Assembly: GCF_000173735.1 (NCBI RefSeq)
Contig: NZ_ACCB01000012.1
Location: 1 to 64,000, forward strand
DNA length: 64,000 nt
Direction of reading: 5' to 3'
From: Yersinia aldovae ATCC 35236
GTDB taxonomy: Bacteria > Pseudomonadota > Gammaproteobacteria > Enterobacterales > Enterobacteriaceae
In this document: positions 53,251-62,118 of the stretch, in pieces
How the letters are laid out: each line of letters opens with the position of its first letter
Numbering within the stretch: the first letter of the stretch is position 1
Translations under genes and position numbers: made by a program
Notes under the pieces: generated by a model
Databases searched by the model: none
What the model was told of the DNA's origin: nothing
Seen by the model: the letters and a program-made list of their open reading frames with translations, nothing else

Positions 53251-53836
53251 TCATCTCCTTTTTAATGTCAATGGCTTGTCAACTGATGCTATTGACCGAA
53301 CGGCGTTTATCGGTTGCCGGGCCGATATGCGCATCGCCGCAGTGAGCCGCAGAGTTCGATACGCCAGTTCCTCTGCCGCGCCAGCATATTGTTCTGTCAT
53401 CGCCGCATTTTGGTGGGTCATTTGATTTAACTGACCAATTGATTGGTTTATTTGACCAAGCGCCTGCGTTTGTTCATGAGTTGAGGTACTGATTTCGCTG
53501 ATCAATGTGGAAACCTGACCGGCCTGTTTGACAATATTATCCATTGTAGCACCGGCATGTTGCACCTGAGTACTGCCATCCCGCATCCTTTCCACACTGG
53601 TTTCTATTAACTGCTTGATCTCTTTAGCCGCAGTAGACTAGCGCTGTGCAAGATTGCGCACCTCACCGGCAACCACGGCAAACATATTGTGGGGTTTGCT
53701 CAGCAAATCCTGATAGTCAAAGCCACTGGCACGCACAAAAGCGGCGTTGGCGTAGGTAATATTACCGTGAGTATCGGTAGTTGATTGCAAGGTGGTATTG
53801 CGACTCCTGCCGACTGACAGGCTTGTTAACTCTCAT
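53251..53836 (-). pseudogene. aer: Aer-type aerotaxis receptor remnant
   Basis: Broken chemoreceptor. From an ATG at 53836 about 14 residues read in one frame, then a frameshift leads into a PAS-like segment (TTLQSTTDTHGNITYANAAF, then VRASGFDYQDLLSKPHNM) like the start of E. coli Aer. Directly after PHNM the frame enters the chemoreceptor signalling tip FAVVAGEVRNLAQR, so the rest of the PAS, membrane and HAMP parts is deleted. A TAG follows where receptors have serine, then AAKEIKQLI and the rest of the signalling domain (53595-53251). At least three lesions: frameshift, internal deletion, nonsense. Confidence 0.8.
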
Positions 53837-53989
53837 AATAACCTCAGTAAATGGGGAGATCCCGGATAACAGATAAATAAAACAATTGCTGACGGTCATC
53901 GGCGATAAAAGATAAAACTTTATACCTTTATTACTTAAATTATCAACGCACCATAAAAGTGCTATTTATGTATACAGGTACACTTATTT

Positions 53990-55134
53990 GTGGCGTCCAA
54001 TTATTTGATGGAAACAATTAATTTATTTTTATTAATTATTTTTTCTAACATTGGCTTCTTTTGGAAAGATCAAGAGAGAGATATCTGGCAGGAAATTTTG
54101 GGCCGGGTACAGCAACTTATCGAAGAGAATGTGCTTAAAGCTATTAAAGGCATTTTATTGGGCGATATTGCTGAACTTAAAGGGAAGATTGCATCCGTTG
54201 TCGCGGCCTTGCAGGACCATCCTGGTACACCGGAAGCCAAAAGTTTATTTATGAGCGTATCGGTACATTTGGATAGCGTACAACGCAAGTTTACTACTTT
54301 TGATCACAAAACCAATTATCATATCCTGCCGATGTATTCAGCAACGGCGCTGATGCAAATAATGTACTGGACCATGGGCATTGAGCGTAAAGACGATATC
54401 GGATTGAACAGTAATGAAGTTGGGCAACTTCAACGAAATATTAATCTATTGGTTACACATGTCGAGGATTATATTCATGAGATTTACGATACAGAATTAG
54501 AGATCCAATACAACGACTCGGCACCTAATACTGTAGCCAACAATGTTATGTATGTACATGGCTACTGTCGGGTGCATGGTTTGGAGTATACCGAGATCAT
54601 TCAAAGTATTCAGAAGAATGGAAGCAATACACAGGGGCTGTATTCAACAATACTGAGCTACTCGACTTTCTTTGGTTGGCCAACCAGTCAGGCGCGAATT
54701 CTCGCATTAAAAGACGAAATAAATATGCCGGAGCCATTTAAGCCAAAATTAATAAATGGTCGCATAAATCAAATTAAGTCAGTTAAAAGCTATATACGAC
54801 GTATCGGAGGTGCTTTACGGGTAGGTGGATTAGAAATCACCTTTGAGAATGGTAGTAAGTATTCGCAAGGAACTGTTACTGGTGAATTTAGTTCAATTGA
54901 CCTTAATGGAGTGTCATTGAAACAATGGAAACTTGGGGTAGTGGCGCAATTGACGAAGCTAAATTTACCTTAAGCGATGGCCGTACCTTTACTGTCGGTC
55001 AACGTTATTCAACAAATTACAGAAAGTTTGCGCTTGAGGGACACTATATTTCTGGCATTTTTATTGCCAGCGATCGAAGTGAACTTGCCGGCCAAGCTGC
55101 AAATATTTGTGTTTCTTATCATCAGAAACAGTGA
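53990..55134 (+). pseudogene. Cry-like pore-forming toxin homologue with C-terminal beta domain, frameshifted
   Basis: The first frame (53990-54973, 327 aa) has an N-terminal helical region of about 200 residues that resembles Cry delta-endotoxin domain I: DIWQEILGRVQQLIEENV, then ILPMYSATALMQIMYW, then LVTHVEDYIHEIYDTELE. The latter part is beta-rich. After LNGVSLKQWKLG the frame slips at GGGG (54935-54938); with one more G it continues as GSGAIDEAKFTLSDGRTF in the frame ending at 55134, giving about 381 aa with a lectin-like C-terminal domain. The start is uncertain (GTG 53990 or ATG 54008) and neither has a good ribosome-binding site. The gene is AT-rich. Function is inferred from a remote motif resemblance only. 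Confidence 0.6.
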
Positions 55135-55151
55135 AATAAATAATCTAATCT

Positions 55152-55180
55152 ATATAAAGCTGCATTTCGCAGCTTTATAT
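55152..55180 (+). terminator. Hairpin after the Cry-like gene
   Basis: ATATAAAGCTGC (55152-55163) and GCAGCTTTATAT (55169-55180) form a perfect 12-bp stem with a 5-base loop, 17 bases after the stop. The T-content after it is modest. Confidence 0.65.
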
Positions 55181-55207
55181 TAAGTTAATTATAAAAAGGA
55201 AGTAAAA

Positions 55208-56470
55208 ATTAATAAGATGCCTCTGGCTTTATTTTTATATACTTTTTGCATTTCAGCCTATGCAGTGGAAGAAATGAGTTCAATTTAAGAAACAAATATC
55301 CCACCAGAAATGAGTATGCAAAAATCCATCAGGAATAGTGAAACCTATACCTACATAAAGTGTGTTTATAGGAAAAATAAAGATAAAGTTTTTGATGTAA
55401 CTTCATCTTGGGAATGGGGGCGGATGGGTAGTACAGCCAGTAATTATGCTACAGTTAGCGGTCGTTGATATTCCGGCGCCATTTTAGCTAATATGTTCTA
55501 TACAAAAGCTAGTCAGCAGGAAATAAAAGATGTTTGTATTAATGCACTAAGTAATAAAGGCATTAACTATAGTGATTTAATACCTTACGCATCTGATTAC
55601 ACTCTTTCTTATTACTACTTATTCTGGAATGAAGGGGGTAATATGCCCTCAATCGATATTGGCAAAACGAAACTGGATAGAATGGTTATTTTTGGCGATA
55701 GTTTATCTGATACGATTAATGTTTATAACGGCTCTTATGGAACAGTGCCAAACAGTAATACATGGTTTTTAGGGCATTTTTCAAACGGACTCGTTTGGCA
55801 TGAATACCTGAGTAAAAAGCATATCAAGGTGCCTGGCTATACGTGGGCAACCGGAAATGCAGAGAGTGGTAATAACCTGATATTCTCTGGGTTGGGCCAA
55901 CAATTAGACTCATTTGAGTCTTATCTGAAAAAGTCTAATAGATACGATATCGGCCAAACTCTTTTTCTTGCTATGTTTGGCGGCAATGATTTTATCACGG
56001 GAAGTAAATCACCGGATGATATTATTAATAACTATAAAACCTCTTTAGTCCGATTGAAAAATCTGGGGGCCAAACAGATCGCGATATTTACTCTCCCTGC
56101 GGTCAAAAACTGGAGTCTGTCCGAAAAGGATAAATTAAAAAACAAGTCTATTGAGTTTAATACAAAACTAAGCTCGTTAATCAATATGTTAAAATTAACT
56201 TATCCGGATGTTAAATAGATTATACCCGATCTAAGTTCAGCTTTTGATAAAATAATAAAAAACCCTGCAAGCTTCAATTATGTAAATTCTAAGGATACTT
56301 GTCTTAATCTGAGAGATTCGAGTCTTGATTATATTGCAGGTGCATCACCGAGAGAGGAATGTAAAAATAGCAATGGAGCATCCGTTTTCTGGGATAATAT
56401 GCATCCAACGACAAAAATGCATGAGAATATCAGTGATATCTTGGCCGATGAAATTAAACTTTCACTGTAA
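55208..56470 (+). pseudogene. Thermolabile hemolysin-type GDSL phospholipase, three in-frame stops
   Basis: A single frame from 55208/55217 to the TAA at 56470 encodes a homologue of Vibrio thermolabile hemolysin (lecithin-dependent phospholipase A2), interrupted by TAA (55286-55288), TGA (near 55468) and TAG (56216-56218). The signal peptide (LALFLYTFCISAYA), the N-terminal domain (YTYIKCVYRKN, SWEWG, ANMFYT), the catalytic serine in FGDSLSDT, GHFSNGLVW, GGND, and the C-terminal VFWDNMHPTTKMHEN with the Asp/His are all kept. A ribosome-binding site (AAGGAAG) is followed by ATT at 55208, perhaps a lost ATG; the first true ATG is 55217. It should be inactive, since the last stop removes the catalytic histidine. 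Confidence 0.8.
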
Positions 56471-56563
56471 GTTAGAGTTAAAGACATAAATAACAGTTAT
56501 GTTGAGTAGAAATGGCGTATGTCTTCTATCGTGGACATACGCCCCTTTATACCATTCTAAGGC

Positions 56564-57421
56564 TTAACGTGTCGCCAGTGTTGCGGCTATCACATCAGCA
56601 TAAGGTGCTGTCGGGCGGCCAATCAGTTTGCTTAAGGTATGGCTGTCATCAAATAACCCACCTTTAGCTGCCCCCGCGTCAGAATCCGCCAATAAACTGG
56701 CAAAACCTTCAGGTAAACCTGCGCCAATGAGGGCTTGCTTAAAGTCAGCTTGTGATAAATCCTGATATTCTATAGGTTTACCGACTTGACGGGCAATCTC
56801 AGCGGAGAATTCAGCCAACGTATAAATGTCATCACCTGCCAGTTCGTAGGTCTTACCTGCCTGATTTTCCATTAACAGCACGGTAGCCGCTGCTTGTGCA
56901 TAATCTTCACGCGCGGCTGAGGCGATCCGCCCAGTGCCAGTGGCCCCAATAAATACGCCGTGAGCCACCGCAGGCGCGATACTCGCAGCATAGTTCTCGC
57001 TGTACCAACCATTGCGCAGTAATACGACTGGCAAGCCAGATTCATGCAACAGCGCCTCAGTTGCCCGGTGCTCCTCACCCAAACCCAATGGCGATTTATC
57101 GGCATGTAGCAAGCTGGTGTACGCCAACAGTTTGACTCCGGCACGTTTGGCTGCGGCTATCACGGCAGTATGCTGTGCTATCCGCTGACCGACTTCACTG
57201 GATGAAATAAGCAGTAGCTTATCGACGCCGCTAAAAGCGGCGTCCAGAGTGGCGGGTAAGTTATAATCAGCTTTACGCACCTGGACGCCTAAGTCTGCCA
57301 GATCTTTGGCTTTTTCAGGGCTGCGCACGGCGGCAATGATTTCGCTGGCAGGGACTTTTTTTAATAATGCGTCGATAACAAGACGGCCTAATTGGCCGGT
57401 GGCACCAGTAACTGCGATCAT
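56564..57421 (-). CDS. qorB: NAD(P)H:quinone oxidoreductase, NmrA-like (QorB)
   Basis: Rossmann-fold reductase that handles quinones, close to E. coli QorB (YtfG). The NADP motif is VTGATGQLGRLVIDALL at the start, LLLISSSEVGQR and LLRNGWYSENYAAS are shared with QorB, and AYTSLLHADKSPLGL is also conserved. The start at 57421 gives 285 aa; an upstream start (57442) adds seven residues. It is divergent from an HxlR-type regulator, the same pairing as ytfG/ytfH in E. coli. Confidence 0.93.
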   Translation of the reverse strand: MIAVTGATGQLGRLVIDALLKKVPASEIIAAVRSPEKAKDLADLGVQVRKADYNLPATLDAAFSGVDKLLLISSSEVGQRIAQHTAVIAAAKRAGVKLLAYTSLLHADKSPLGLGEEHRATEALLHESGLPVVLLRNGWYSENYAASIAPAVAHGVFIGATGTGRIASAAREDYAQAAATVLLMENQAGKTYELAGDDIYTLAEFSAEIARQVGKPIEYQDLSQADFKQALIGAGLPEGFASLLADSDAGAAKGGLFDDSHTLSKLIGRPTAPYADVIAATLATR

Positions 57422-57523
57422 AATGAAACTCCACGTTTGCATTTATAGGAAAAGGTGACTGTTAATGACAAAAAGGAACCGTTTTCTCATCAAAAATTCA
57501 TTCTTAAGATCATCATATGCAAT

Positions 57524-57562
57524 ATACTAACTTTACGTAAGTACGCACCAAAAGGTTAGTAT
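57524..57562. promoter_or_regulatory. Inverted-repeat operator candidate, qorB/HxlR
   Basis: ATACTAAC (57524-57531) and GTTAGTAT (57555-57562) form an exact 8-bp inverted repeat, with a smaller dyad TTTACGTAA between. It lies in the divergent promoter region and immediately precedes the regulator gene, a natural place for HxlR-type binding. Confidence 0.5.
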
Positions 57563-57569
57563 CGAAATA

Positions 57570-57971
57570 ATGGGATCGCAAAATTTGAACAGCCACATTT
57601 CATTCCCGGAACAGGTGCGGCGCGGTGAGTTACTCAATGTAGATTGCCCGTCACGAGAGATTCTCAAGCGAGTTACCAGCCGTTGGGGGGTATTGGTATT
57701 GATTGCCTTGAGCAATGAAACTCTGCGGTTTAGTGCGCTGAGACGCAAAATCGGTGGTGTCAGCGAGAAGATGTTGGCACAAACGCTACAGAATCTGGAA
57801 GAAGACGGTTTTGTTGAGCGGATAGCTTATCCGGTAGTACCGCCGCATGTGGAATATAAGCTGACGCCGTTGGGGAAAGAGATTCAGCAGCAAGTGGAAG
57901 GGCTGGCGGTATGGCTGGAGGAGAACTTGCATCGTATTATGGCGCAAAGGCAACCGCGGGCAGAGTCTTAA
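57570..57971 (+). CDS. HxlR-family transcriptional regulator (YtfH-like)
   Basis: Winged-helix regulator of the HxlR/DUF24 family, many of which sense quinones or electrophiles by cysteine. CPSREILKRVTSRWGVLVLIAL holds the single N-terminal cysteine expected for sensing, then ETLRFSALRRKIGGVSEKMLAQTLQNLEEDG is the DNA-binding region. Length is 133 aa. It is divergent from qorB, which it most likely controls. Confidence 0.9.
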   Translation: MGSQNLNSHISFPEQVRRGELLNVDCPSREILKRVTSRWGVLVLIALSNETLRFSALRRKIGGVSEKMLAQTLQNLEEDGFVERIAYPVVPPHVEYKLTPLGKEIQQQVEGLAVWLEENLHRIMAQRQPRAES

Positions 57972-58029
57972 CCGTTGCCCGCGGGTATCTGGTGCGTTGA
58001 TACATCAATGATGTGGTGTATTACCCACG

Positions 58030-58314
58030 CTACAGCGATTTCAATGCTTCAAGTGACGCGATAGTCATTGAGGGTACAAACTCGGTCACGCTGTAGTCGG
58101 CCACGGCGTTAAACGGGTCTTCAGACACTATTTTGTCCAGTTCTTCGCGTGCGATGCTTTTCACCAAAATAATGCCACCGGTGCGCGGCACTTTGCGGCC
58201 GGATGCGATAAACACACCTTGAGCATAATACTTTTTCAACCACGCTTTATGGCTTTCAGTTAAGGGTTCAACAACATCGATCGATTGATGGTAGGTCAGG
58301 CTGACAACATACAT
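58030..58314 (-). CDS. YciI-like protein
   Basis: Small ferredoxin-like-fold protein of the YCII family; activities in the family are mostly unknown. The conserved histidine lies in ESHKAWLKKYYAQG near residue 22, followed by FIASGRKVPRTGGIIL and EDPFNAVADYSVTEF. The start at 58314 (MYVVSLTYH) gives 94 aa and fits family N-termini better than 58329. It is convergent with the HxlR gene. Confidence 0.85.
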   Translation of the reverse strand: MYVVSLTYHQSIDVVEPLTESHKAWLKKYYAQGVFIASGRKVPRTGGIILVKSIAREELDKIVSEDPFNAVADYSVTEFVPSMTIASLEALKSL

Positions 58315-58329
58315 GAGAAACGCCTTCAT

Positions 58330-58729
58330 GGTGAATGTCTATCAAAGATAACGCCTTGGCAGATGGCTTGCACTTCTAAAATGATAAATCTTTAATCAAT
58401 ATCTTAAACTGTTGCAGCCATCGCCCAATTCTGTCGGGTGAAAGCCATCATGCTTACTTTATTGCTGGCGTGGTTCTGCGTTTGCTGCTTATCGCGAAGC
58501 GCGAAAATGGAATAATAAGTCGTCTAATTTTTATCTCGCTCTGTTACGGGATGCCAGGAAATATGGTCTATCATTACGACCTGCCTGGATTGCCGTACCA
58601 CAATAGTTAATGTGGGGGAGGGGGCGATAATTTACCTTACAGATATTGAAGTTGGCGCTAAAAGAAAACTTGCTACGTCAACATGGGCCAGAGGCAAGCC
58701 GCAATGTGTTCGTAGCAAGAGTAAACGGC
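58330..58729. other. Gap with no supported gene
   Basis: About 400 bases between the YciI-like gene and the RIO kinase gene. A short + strand frame at 58450 would encode a 21-residue hydrophobic peptide, but no ribosome-binding site or family supports it. Confidence 0.3.
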
Positions 58730-59581
58730 TTAGCTGTTGTGATCCTGGGCCTCGCGTAAGCGCTCTTCTTCTTCCGCAATGACGGCTTTAATTTCATCAA
58801 GCACGCCCTCGACATCGACGGCCTCGGTGCTCTCAGCAAACTCGCCGGTTAACTCAGTTTCCGGATGCAATTTGCCATCTTCATAAAGCGCCCACATCTC
58901 TTTGGCGTATTTACGATGAAGTAACTCAGGGGCATATTGACCATAATACTGCGTCATATTTTCGACATCACGCTCCAGCATAGCTTTGGCGTGGTTATTG
59001 GCTGCGGCATTGACGGCTTGTGGCAAATCAATAATCACCGGCCCGTCTTTATCCATCAGGACGTTAAACTCAGACAAGTCGCCGTGAACCACCCCAGCAC
59101 ACAACATGCGTACCACATACTGAATCATTATTGCGTGGTCAGTCAGAGCCTGCTCTTTAGTAAATGGCACGTCACTGAGGCGCGGCGCTGCCAGACCATC
59201 TTCATCGGTCACCAGCTCCATCAACAAAACACCATCAAGACATGCATAGGGTTGTGGAACACGCACACCGGCGTTGGCTAATAGGAACAGCGCATCCACC
59301 TCAGCGGTTTGCCAGGTTTCTTCTTGTTGCTTACGGCCAAATTTGGAGCCTTTGGCCATTGCGCGGGCGTTGCGACTATTACGTACCTTACGCCCCTCTT
59401 GATACTGAACAGCCTGCTTGAAACTGCGGTTCTCTGCTTCTTTGTAAACTTTTGCGCAGCGGATCTCAGATCCACAACGGACAACGTACACATCAGCTTC
59501 TTTGCCACTTTTCAAACGACGGATGACTTCGTCAACCAAGCCGTCATCAACCAGCGGTTGGATTCGTTTTGGAATTTTCAT
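58730..59581 (-). CDS. RIO-type serine protein kinase
   Basis: Atypical protein kinase of the RIO1 type; bacterial targets are not well known. The ATP-binding segment is SGKEADVYVVRCG (about residues 25-37), the catalytic loop VVHGDLSEFNVLM (near residue 168) and the metal-binding motif VIIDLPQAVN. The C-terminus is acidic and glutamate-rich. Length is 283 aa. It is 98 bases downstream of the ABC exporter gene on the same strand. Confidence 0.9.
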   Translation of the reverse strand: MKIPKRIQPLVDDGLVDEVIRRLKSGKEADVYVVRCGSEIRCAKVYKEAENRSFKQAVQYQEGRKVRNSRNARAMAKGSKFGRKQQEETWQTAEVDALFLLANAGVRVPQPYACLDGVLLMELVTDEDGLAAPRLSDVPFTKEQALTDHAIMIQYVVRMLCAGVVHGDLSEFNVLMDKDGPVIIDLPQAVNAAANNHAKAMLERDVENMTQYYGQYAPELLHRKYAKEMWALYEDGKLHPETELTGEFAESTEAVDVEGVLDEIKAVIAEEEERLREAQDHNS

Positions 59582-59679
59582 GGCGTCCTTGTACCCTATT
59601 TATGCCCGCGATGGAATGGCTTTGGCTGAATTTTCCTCCAGTTTACCACCCGTAAGGGTTAACGGGGGGTTTTTACTGA

Positions 59680-61401
59680 TTATCCAGCGGCACTGAACTG
59701 AGCATTATGCAGTTTGGCGTAAGCCCCTTTACGGGCCAGTAACTCGTGGTGATCCCCTTGTTCTACAATGCCTTCTTTATCGACCACAATGATGCGATCG
59801 GCATTTTGAATTGTCGCCAGGCGATGGGCAATCACTAACGTAGTCCGACCTTGCGATAGCGCGGTCAATGCGAGCTGAATGGCCTGCTCAGTTGCCGTAT
59901 CTAACGCCGATGTCGCCTCGTCCAAGATCAGAATTGGCGGATTTTTCAGGAAAATACGGGCGATGGATAACCGTTGTTTCTGGCCACCAGAGAGTTTTAC
60001 ACCACGCTCACCGACGACGGTATCTAACCCATCGGGTAGGTTCTCGATCAATTCATCCAGCCGCGCTTGCCGTGCTGCCGCCATGATTTCGTCGTCAGTG
60101 GCATCCAGCTTGCCGTAAGCAATGTTCTCTCTAATTGAACCACCAAACAGGAAGACGTCCTGCTGCACAATACCGATATTATTGCGCAGAGATTGTTGGG
60201 TCATATCACGGATATCAATACCATCAATGGTGATTTTGCCAGAATCCAGCTCGTAGAAACGGGGTAATAATGCGCACAATGTAGTTTTACCCGCCCCTGA
60301 TGGCCCGACGAATGCCACCGTTTCACCCGCGCGAATTTGCAGGTTCATGTTAATAAAAATTGGATTATGGGGTGAATAACCAAAGTTAACATGCTGATAG
60401 TGAATATCTCCGTGCAAATGTCCTACCGACTTTGCATGAGGTTTATCAACAATATCAGGCAATGTATCAATCAGTTGAGTGAATCGTTTGAAACCGGCGA
60501 TCCCTTTGGGATAACTTTCCAATACCGAGGTGATTTTTGCCACGGGGCGGAAAAAGACCTCAACCAACAGCAAGAAACCGACAAATCCACCGTAGCTCAA
60601 TTGGCCATGTACCACATACCAGGTTCCCACCACCATGACGATTAGCTGTACCAAACGGGTGCTGAGATAGCTCATGGTCATACTGGTGGTCATGATGCGA
60701 TAAGCGCGCAGCTTAGTGGTGCGATAGTCTTCGTTATCTTTTGCGAACAGCTTTTTCTCGTGCGATTCATTGGCGAAGGCTTTCACTACCCGGATTCCAC
60801 CGATGCTCTCTTCTATGCGTGCATTGAAATTCCCTACCTGGCCGAACAGCTGCCGCCAGGTGTCTGTCATTTGCGCACCGTAACGGCTGACCAGATAAGT
60901 CATAAAGGGCACTATAATGATGGTAACCATCGCCAGCGGAAGATGAACGGTAGCCATCAGGATAAATGCGCCAATAAAGGTCATTATCGCGATGAAGAGA
61001 TCTTCCGGGCCGTGATGAGCAATCTCTCCCACTTCTTCGAGGTCTTTAGTGACATGAGTAATGATGTGTCCGGTTTTGGTATTGTCGTAATAACTGAATG
61101 ACAACTTTTGCAGGTGACTAAATGCCTGACGGCGCATGTCGGTTTCGATGCCGACCCCAAGAGCATGACCCCAATAATTCACAATGGCCATCAGCGCGGT
61201 ATTTAGCAGATAAATCAGTAACAAACCGGTTGCTGCCCATAGAATCAGCACCCAGTCCTGATTAGGTAACAACTTATCGATAAATAACTTTACCGCCATT
61301 GGGAAGCTCAGTTCCAGTAATCCCGCCAGAATAGCGCAGCCAAAATCCAGGTAAAAAAGTCCTTTATACGGGGCGTAGTAAGAAAAGAAACGGCGGAGCA
61401 T
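59680..61401 (-). CDS. ABC-type exporter (fused permease and ATPase)
   Basis: Half-transporter of the MsbA/multidrug type: six membrane segments (about residues 1-310) then the nucleotide-binding domain with Walker A GPSGAGKTT, signature KLSGGQKQR, Walker B ILILDEAT and the H-loop AHRLAT. It probably works as a homodimer; the substrate may be a lipid, drug or peptide. The start at 61401 (MLRRFFSYY) gives 573 aa; the open frame to 61497 adds non-membrane residues that fit the family poorly. Confidence 0.88.
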   Translation of the reverse strand: MLRRFFSYYAPYKGLFYLDFGCAILAGLLELSFPMAVKLFIDKLLPNQDWVLILWAATGLLLIYLLNTALMAIVNYWGHALGVGIETDMRRQAFSHLQKLSFSYYDNTKTGHIITHVTKDLEEVGEIAHHGPEDLFIAIMTFIGAFILMATVHLPLAMVTIIIVPFMTYLVSRYGAQMTDTWRQLFGQVGNFNARIEESIGGIRVVKAFANESHEKKLFAKDNEDYRTTKLRAYRIMTTSMTMSYLSTRLVQLIVMVVGTWYVVHGQLSYGGFVGFLLLVEVFFRPVAKITSVLESYPKGIAGFKRFTQLIDTLPDIVDKPHAKSVGHLHGDIHYQHVNFGYSPHNPIFINMNLQIRAGETVAFVGPSGAGKTTLCALLPRFYELDSGKITIDGIDIRDMTQQSLRNNIGIVQQDVFLFGGSIRENIAYGKLDATDDEIMAAARQARLDELIENLPDGLDTVVGERGVKLSGGQKQRLSIARIFLKNPPILILDEATSALDTATEQAIQLALTALSQGRTTLVIAHRLATIQNADRIIVVDKEGIVEQGDHHELLARKGAYAKLHNAQFSAAG

Positions 61402-61607
61402 TAAGGCATCCTTAGCAGTTACAAATGAAGAATTCAGTGTCAGTATCGAAGAGAAACGGTTTGCAGCATTATAAATGTAAATGGTTATTAATAGCATTAA
61501 TTTTGGTGATTATTGGCCGCCAATAAAAATATTTTCGATGGGAATAGCCATTGAAGTCTGCATTATATCGAGTATTGTTAGTGAGCTAATAGAGAGGAAT
61601 AATAGCA

Positions 61608-62021
61608 ATGAAACTGACGATAACTGATACCCCAACGTCTGCGGATATAGCGGAAATCATCGATGGACTAAAAGCGTTTAACCGTAAATTCGTGGGGGAT
61701 AATGGCCGTAAGCCTTTAGCTGTGTTTATCACCGGCGAACAAGATGAGAAACTGGGCGGAATTGCCGGTTATACCTTAGGGAATTGCCTAAGTATTGAAT
61801 ATCTATGGGTATCCGACACATTACGTCTTTCGGGGGCAGGCAGTAAATTGATGCAGGCGGCAGAGCAGGAGGCTATTTTACGCGGATGTCAATTCGCTCA
61901 AGTAGATACATTCAGCTTCCAGGCCCGGCCTTTCTATGAAAAGCACGGTTACCAATTAAAAATGACATTAGAGAATGTGGTCGGGGGCTACCATCGTTAT
62001 TATTTAGCCAAAATTTTATGA
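61608..62021 (+). CDS. GNAT-family N-acetyltransferase
   Basis: Predicted acetyl-CoA-dependent acetyltransferase of unknown substrate. The acetyl-CoA loop reads LRLSGAGSKLMQAAEQEA (about residues 74-91), preceded by SIEYLWVSD, and QVDTFSFQARPFYEKHGY is the usual C-terminal motif. Length is 137 aa. A good ribosome-binding site (AGAGAGGA) precedes the ATG. It is divergent from the ABC exporter gene. Confidence 0.88.
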   Translation: MKLTITDTPTSADIAEIIDGLKAFNRKFVGDNGRKPLAVFITGEQDEKLGGIAGYTLGNCLSIEYLWVSDTLRLSGAGSKLMQAAEQEAILRGCQFAQVDTFSFQARPFYEKHGYQLKMTLENVVGGYHRYYLAKIL

Positions 62022-62118
62022 GACGCTTACCTATTCCCTGAAGGGCATCTATAGGACTTCGTCACCTATTAGGCTATTCTGTTTTACATTGTATTAACCA
62101 ATGTATATGGAACTGGAT

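Noticed and set aside
54925-55134. A 69-aa independent gene
   Set aside because: It continues the C-terminal domain of the Cry-like protein after a one-base shift, and has no ribosome-binding site of its own.
58450-58515. A 21-residue hydrophobic peptide gene
   Set aside because: No ribosome-binding site, terminator or known toxin-peptide family supports it.
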